Below, one piece after another: positions 59,651 to 64,000 of a DNA stretch of 64,000 nt. Numbering within the stretch: position 1 is the stretch's first letter; each line of letters begins with the position of its first letter. Location: positions 2,418,001 through 2,482,000 of the forward strand of contig NZ_CP067396.1 of assembly GCF_023617245.1 (NCBI RefSeq), read 5' to 3'. The notes under the pieces were generated by a model. It did not search any database. It was not told the DNA's origin and worked only from the letters and a program-made list of their open reading frames with translations. This DNA comes from Lysobacter enzymogenes (GTDB lineage: Bacteria; Pseudomonadota; Gammaproteobacteria; Xanthomonadales; Xanthomonadaceae). The translations under genes and the position numbers were made by a program.

Positions 59651-60466
59651 ATGAGCCAGGACTTCGTCGTCGCCATCCCCGCCCGCTACGCCGCCTCGCG
59701 CCTGCCCGGCAAGCCGTTGCGCGAACTCGCCGGCGAACCGCTGGTGCTGCACGTCGCCCGGCGCGCGCTGGCCGCGGGCGCGCGCGAGGTGTGGATCGCC
59801 ACCGACGACGCGCGCATCGCCGATGCGCTCAAGGACTGCGGCGTGCAGGTGGCGATGACCTCGACCGACCACGCCTCCGGCACCGACCGGCTGGCCGAAT
59901 GCGCCGACATCGCCGGCTGGCGCGACGACACCGTGGTGGTCAACCTGCAGGGCGACGAACCGTTCGCGCCGGCCGCCGGCATCGTCGCCGTCGCCGACGC
60001 GCTGCGCGACAGCGGCGCGGAGATGTCGACCCTGGCGGTCGCGGTGACCGAGGTCGAGACCCTGTTCGATCCCAACGCGGTCAAGCTGGTGCGCGCGGCC
60101 AACGGCGACGCGCTGTACTTCAGCCGCGCGCCGATCCCGTGGCCGCGCGACGCCTTCGCCAAGGACCGCGAGCGCATGCCCGGCGGCGGCGACTGGCTGC
60201 GCCACATCGGCATCTACGGCTATCGCGCCGGCTTCCTGCGCAAGTTCGCCAAGATGCGCCCGGGGCGGCTGGAGCAGATCGAATCGCTGGAGCAGTTGCG
60301 CGCGCTGGAAGCCGGCTACCGCATCGCCGTGGGCATTACGCCCGAAGCCTTCCCGCCCGGCGTCGACACGCCCGAGGACCTGGCCCGCGCCGAGGCCTTC
60401 CTGGCCGCGCAGGGCGCGGCGGGCGAGGGCGCGGCCGATAAGGGCGCAGCCGGTCAGGGCGCGTAA
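59651..60466 (+). CDS. kdsB: 3-deoxy-manno-octulosonate cytidylyltransferase (CMP-Kdo synthetase)
   Basis: 271 residues. It activates Kdo for lipid A-core synthesis. Motifs include VVAIPARYAASRLPGKPL (6-23), TSTDHASGTDRLAE and NLQGDEPF. The C-terminal tail (about 250-271) is Gly/Ala-rich low-complexity sequence (GAAGEGAADKGAAGQGA), longer than usual and probably dispensable. The ATG follows GGAGCCAACC. The phosphatase gene begins three bases after its stop. Confidence 0.95.
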   Translation: MSQDFVVAIPARYAASRLPGKPLRELAGEPLVLHVARRALAAGAREVWIATDDARIADALKDCGVQVAMTSTDHASGTDRLAECADIAGWRDDTVVVNLQGDEPFAPAAGIVAVADALRDSGAEMSTLAVAVTEVETLFDPNAVKLVRAANGDALYFSRAPIPWPRDAFAKDRERMPGGGDWLRHIGIYGYRAGFLRKFAKMRPGRLEQIESLEQLRALEAGYRIAVGITPEAFPPGVDTPEDLARAEAFLAAQGAAGEGAADKGAAGQGA

Positions 60467-60469
60467 GCC

Positions 60470-60946
60470 ATGCGCTTGCTGGTGGTGTGCCTGGGCAACA
60501 TCTGCCGCTCGCCGGTCGCCGAGGGCGTGCTGCGCGCGCGGATCGAGGCGTCCTCGCTGCGCGGATTGATCGAACTGGATTCGGCCGGCACCGGCGACTG
60601 GCACGTCGGCGAGCCGCCGGACCGGCGCTCGATCGCCAACGCCGCGCAGCACGGCGTCGACATCGCCGGCCTGCGCGCGCGCCAGCTGGCGGCCGCCGAC
60701 TACCGCGAATGCGATTGGCTGCTGTGCGCCGACCGCGCCAACCTGCGCGACGTGCGCGCCCGCGCGCCCAAGGACGCGACCGCGCAAAGCGCGTTGCTGC
60801 TGGACTGGTGCGGGACCGTCGCCGACGGCGAGATTCCCGATCCCTACACCGGCGGACCGGCCCAGTTCGAGCATGTGTTCCAGTTGCTGGATCGCGCCGC
60901 GGATGGGGCGATCGCGCGGTTGCGGCGGGAGCTGCAGCTGCGTTGA
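60470..60946 (+). CDS. Low-molecular-weight protein-tyrosine phosphatase
   Basis: 158 residues. The P-loop VCLGNICRSPVAEG has the catalytic Cys7 and Arg13, and the general acid Asp is in IPDPYTGG (about 127). Such phosphatases often act on tyrosine kinases of exopolysaccharide export, but none is nearby. Three bases separate it from kdsB, so it is likely cotranscribed. Followed by a family A repeat. Confidence 0.92.
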   Translation: MRLLVVCLGNICRSPVAEGVLRARIEASSLRGLIELDSAGTGDWHVGEPPDRRSIANAAQHGVDIAGLRARQLAAADYRECDWLLCADRANLRDVRARAPKDATAQSALLLDWCGTVADGEIPDPYTGGPAQFEHVFQLLDRAADGAIARLRRELQLR

Positions 60947-60979
60947 TCGGGCCGTTTGAGGTTTTGCGGCGGCTGAAAG

Positions 60980-61063
60980 AAAGGCGTCGGGGCTGAAGCC
61001 CCTCCCACAAGAGGGGCGACGCTGTGCGGGCTTTTGTGGGAGGGGCTTCAGCCCCGACGCTTT
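60980..61063. repeat. Inverted intergenic repeat, family A
   Basis: Arms 60984-61010 and 61034-61060 match over 27 bp (GCGTCGGGGCTGAAGCCCCT and its complement) around a 23-base loop. Confidence 0.88.
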
Positions 61064-61312
61064 TCGGCCCGATCGCCTCGACCCCCACGCTCGCGCATTC
61101 AGCCGCCCATCCCATCGCCGCCCCTTGCGCTCGCGCATAATCGACCCAATTCAGTTACCGCCCCGATCCGCCGGCCGCGATGCCGGCCGCCAGCCGCCGC
61201 CGATGCTTTTCCCCGCGACGCCCGCCATCGTTTTCGTCCCTTCGTCCCGCCGCGTCGCCGCGGCCGCGTGGTTGCGCGCGCGCGCTGGGGCGGTCTCGCG
61301 GAGCGAGCGCGC
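61064..61312. other. Intergenic stretch before uvrC
   Basis: No gene recognised. It presumably holds the uvrC promoter; CATAAT at 61136-61141 is a candidate -10 element but lies 170 bp from the ATG. Confidence 0.35.
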
Positions 61313-63421
61313 ATGAGCGCCGATCTGCCCGACGCGAACGCCACGCCCGTGCCCGACGCGGCCGCGCCTGCGCAAGCCGCACCCGCCGAGGCCGCGCACG
61401 CCGAAGCTGCGCACGGCAAATCCGCTCCGGCCAAGCCCGCGCCGTTCGACGGCAAGGCCTTCGTCAAGCGGCTCAGCACCGCGCCCGGCGTCTACCGCAT
61501 GATCGGCGCCGACGACAAACCGCTGTACGTCGGCAAGGCCGGCGCGCTCAAGAACCGCGTCTCCAGCTATTTCAACGCCACGCCCAAGTCGGCGCGGATC
61601 ATGTCGATGCTGGCGCAGACCGTGCGCATGGAAGTCACGGTCACCCGCACCGAGGCCGAAGCGCTGATCCTGGAAAACCAGCTGATCAAGTCGCTCAAGC
61701 CGCGCTACAACGTGCTGCTGCGCGACGACAAGAGCTATCCCTACGTGCTGATGACCGGCGAGGCGTGGCCGCGCATCGCCATGCACCGCGGCCCGCGCGC
61801 GGTCGCCGGGCGCTACTTCGGTCCTTACGCCAGCGTCGGCGCGGTGCGCGACACGCTCAACCTGATGCACAAGCTGTTCCGGCTGCGCAGCTGCGAAGAC
61901 AGCGTGTTCCGCAACCGCTCGCGGCCGTGCCTGCAGCACCAGATAGGCCGCTGCAGCGCGCCCTGCGTCGGCCTGGTGCCGGCGCGCGACTACGCCGAGA
62001 GCGTGCGCCGCGCCGGCCTGTTCCTGGAAGGCCGCAGCGACGAGCTCACCGACGAACTCGGCCGCGACATGGAGGCCTCCAGCGCGCGCCTGGACTTCGA
62101 GGACGCCGCGCGCCTGCGCGACCTGATCGCCAGCATCCGCAGCCTGCAGGCGCGCCAGTACGTGGACGGCCGCGCCGCCGACCTCGACGTGCTGGCGTTG
62201 GCGATGAGCGGCGCCGCCGCGTGCGTGCTGCTGCTGGCCTTCCGCGACGGCCGCAACCTCGGCACCCGCGCGTTCTTCCCGCAGACCCGCGGCAGCGACA
62301 ACCCCGAGGAAGTGCTGACCGCCTTCATCTCGCAGTACTACGGCGAACAGACCCCGCCGGGCGAGATCGTGCTCGACCGCGACCTGCCCGACCGCGAATT
62401 GTTCGAACAGGCTTTCTCCGCCGCCGGCGAACGCCGGGTGCAGATCAAGAGCAGCGTGCGCGGCGAACGCGCCGGTTACCTCGACCTGGCCCGGCGCAAC
62501 GCCGAGATGGCGCTGGCCACCGAGATGACCAGCCACGCCGCCCAGCTGGCCCGCGCCGAAGCCTTGCGCGACCTGCTGAAGATGCCGGCGCTGCCGCAGC
62601 GGATCGAATGCTTCGACATCAGCCACACCATGGGCGAGGCCACCGTGGCCTCGTGCGTGGTGTTCGATTCGGAAGGCCCGGTGCGCGGCCAGTACCGCCG
62701 CTACAACATCGCCGGCATCGTCGAAGGCGACGACTACGCGGCGATGAACCAGGCCATCGCCCGGCGCTTCCGCCGCGCGGTCGAAGACGAAGGGGTCATG
62801 CCCGACGTGCTGTTGATCGACGGCGGCGCCGGCCAGGTCGCGCAGGCGCGCGCGGCGCTGGACGAACTGGGCGTGGAGGGCGTGATCCTGGTCGGCGTGG
62901 CCAAGGGCCCGGCGCGGCGTCCCGGCGACGAGGAACTGCTGCTGCCCGACGGGCGGGTGGTCCGCCCCGGCGCCGAGTCGCCGGCGCTGCAGTTGGTCCA
63001 GCAGGTCCGCGACGAGGCGCACCGTTTCGCCATCACCGGCCACCGCGGCCGGCGGCAGAAGACGCGCAACAGCAGTAGGCTGGAGGACATTCCCGGCATC
63101 GGCCCGCGCCGACGCGCTAATCTGTTGCGGCATTTCGGCGGATTGGGCGGGCTCAAGGCCGCCGGGATCGAAGAGATTTCCCGGGTCGAAGGCGTCAACG
63201 AGGCCTTGGCCGAGCGCATCTACGCCGCCTTGCACGGGCTGGAGGCGCCGGAAGAGGCGGTGTCGGCGGGGGGCGGGCCGGGCTTGGGTCCTGCAGCGGC
63301 CTCGTCCGCGACGGCCTCGTCTGGCACGATCTCTTCGGGAACGGATGCCGCCCCCAAGGCGTCGAAGGCCAAGAAGCAGCGTGCGGCCGCCAAGCCGGAC
63401 CCCCAGCGGAGCGAAGGATGA
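61313..63421 (+). CDS. uvrC: UvrABC excinuclease subunit C
   Basis: 702 residues, longer than the usual about 610. It makes both incisions in nucleotide excision repair. The GIY-YIG part starts with APGVYRMIGADDKPLYVGKAG (about 58-78), a UVR domain lies around SSARLDFEDAARLRDLIASI, the RNase H-like part has IECFDISHTMGE and VLLIDGGAGQ, and a helix-hairpin-helix pair lies near RLEDIPGIGPRRRANLL. An Ala/Pro-rich N-terminal extension of about 44 residues and a Ser/Ala/Lys-rich tail of about 50 residues are unusual. The stop overlaps pgsA by four bases (ATGA). Confidence 0.95.
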   Translation: MSADLPDANATPVPDAAAPAQAAPAEAAHAEAAHGKSAPAKPAPFDGKAFVKRLSTAPGVYRMIGADDKPLYVGKAGALKNRVSSYFNATPKSARIMSMLAQTVRMEVTVTRTEAEALILENQLIKSLKPRYNVLLRDDKSYPYVLMTGEAWPRIAMHRGPRAVAGRYFGPYASVGAVRDTLNLMHKLFRLRSCEDSVFRNRSRPCLQHQIGRCSAPCVGLVPARDYAESVRRAGLFLEGRSDELTDELGRDMEASSARLDFEDAARLRDLIASIRSLQARQYVDGRAADLDVLALAMSGAAACVLLLAFRDGRNLGTRAFFPQTRGSDNPEEVLTAFISQYYGEQTPPGEIVLDRDLPDRELFEQAFSAAGERRVQIKSSVRGERAGYLDLARRNAEMALATEMTSHAAQLARAEALRDLLKMPALPQRIECFDISHTMGEATVASCVVFDSEGPVRGQYRRYNIAGIVEGDDYAAMNQAIARRFRRAVEDEGVMPDVLLIDGGAGQVAQARAALDELGVEGVILVGVAKGPARRPGDEELLLPDGRVVRPGAESPALQLVQQVRDEAHRFAITGHRGRRQKTRNSSRLEDIPGIGPRRRANLLRHFGGLGGLKAAGIEEISRVEGVNEALAERIYAALHGLEAPEEAVSAGGGPGLGPAAASSATASSGTISSGTDAAPKASKAKKQRAAAKPDPQRSEG

Positions 63422-63990
63422 AGTTGACCATACCCACCATGCTGACCCTGGCGCGGATCGTGCTGATCCCGGTGCTGGTGGTGGTGTTCTTCCTCGATTA
63501 CCCGTGGACCAACCTCGCGGCCGCGTTCATCTTCGCCTTCGCCTCGATCACCGACTGGCTCGACGGCTGGATCGCCCGCCGCTACAACCAGTACTCGGCG
63601 TTCGGCGCCTTCCTCGACCCGGTCGCCGACAAGCTCATGGTCGCCGTGGCCCTGCTGCTGATCGTGCAGAAGCACCCGACGGTGTGGATGACGCTGTGGG
63701 CCGCGGTCATCGTCGGCCGCGAGATCGCGGTCTCGGCGCTGCGCGAGTGGATGGCCGAGCTGGGCCAGCGCGCGGCGGTCAAGGTCGCCGCGATCGGCAA
63801 GATCAAGACCATCGTGCAGATGGTCGCGCTGGTGTGCCTGCTGTACCAGGAGCGCATCTTCGGCCTGCCGGTGTTCCAGATCGGCGAATGGCTGCTGGCG
63901 GCCGCGGCGCTGCTGACGTTGTGGTCGGGCCTGTCCTACCTGCGCGCGGCTTGGCCGATCATGCGCGCGGACACCGGCGGGCCGCGCTGA
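63418..63990 (+). CDS. pgsA: CDP-diacylglycerol--glycerol-3-phosphate 3-phosphatidyltransferase
   Basis: 190 residues with four or five membrane helices. The CDP-alcohol phosphotransferase motif is complete: DWLDGWIARRYNQYSAFGAF followed by LDPVADK (about 42-68). It makes phosphatidylglycerol phosphate, the precursor of phosphatidylglycerol and cardiolipin. The ATG overlaps the uvrC stop. It ends ten bases from the window edge. Confidence 0.95.
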   Translation: MKLTIPTMLTLARIVLIPVLVVVFFLDYPWTNLAAAFIFAFASITDWLDGWIARRYNQYSAFGAFLDPVADKLMVAVALLLIVQKHPTVWMTLWAAVIVGREIAVSALREWMAELGQRAAVKVAAIGKIKTIVQMVALVCLLYQERIFGLPVFQIGEWLLAAAALLTLWSGLSYLRAAWPIMRADTGGPR

Positions 63991-64000
63991 AGCGCGCCGC

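Noticed and set aside
1..64000. tRNA, rRNA, prophage, insertion sequence or integrase
   Set aside because: I looked for these and saw none. A careful tRNA scan was not possible by eye, so a missed tRNA in a gap cannot be excluded.

Overview
The window is a GC-rich (about 70 percent by eye) gammaproteobacterial chromosome segment. Gene content and order point to Xanthomonadaceae, most likely Lysobacter or a close relative. This placement is inferred from a fused alpha-beta 2-oxoacid dehydrogenase E1, an M35 metallopeptidase, a TonB-dependent receptor, the comEC-exbBD-msbA-lpxK-kdsB order, and several families of palindromic intergenic repeats. I see no phage, integrase, transposase, CRISPR array, rRNA or tRNA. 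Most of the window is core chromosome with a few accessory secreted or surface genes.

Layout. 1-2457: N-terminal part of a trimeric autotransporter adhesin, cut by the window edge, and an OmpR-type regulator whose receiver lacks the phospho-acceptor Asp. 2807-11453: M3 peptidase, VOC protein, exported amidohydrolase, TonB receptor and glutathione peroxidase. 11818-24555: acyltransferase divergent from a membrane LytTR regulator, TlpA-like thioredoxin with ferredoxin-NADP reductase, Tex, a PQQ-type sugar dehydrogenase lipoprotein, an ABC exporter, a tandem pair of small six-cysteine secreted peptides, a small membrane protein and class I fumarase. 24761-34626: patatin, outer-membrane phospholipase A, DUF456 protein, cold-shock protein, M35 peptidase, two glycine-zipper proteins, an anchored cytochrome c, TcdA and TatD. 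35003-44100: glutaryl-CoA dehydrogenase, GNAT, GST, fused E1, asparagine synthetase, and a trypsin-like protease followed by an unknown Ala/Pro-rich exported protein.

44180-50423 is a succinate dehydrogenase neighbourhood. It holds YgfZ (divergent), an SdhAF4-like DUF1674 protein, sdhCDAB, a MAPEG protein, SdhE and a YgfX-like protein, so structural genes and assembly factors sit together. 50525-63990 is an envelope and housekeeping run: lolCD, comEC, exbBD, msbA, lpxK, kdsB, a low-molecular-weight phosphatase, uvrC and pgsA. Many joints overlap by four bases, which implies translational coupling.

The items most worth a second look are the tandem six-Cys peptides (21918-22469), the adhesin with two CX6C pairs, the pseudo-receiver regulator behind a 35 percent GC promoter region, the LolD with an extra hydrophobic segment, a possible short transcript between two leftward terminators (28486-28795), a Fur-like palindrome before fpr, and at least three families of inverted intergenic repeats, one in an exact 58-bp alternating array. 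I did not find a complete new multi-gene system that I could defend from sequence alone.
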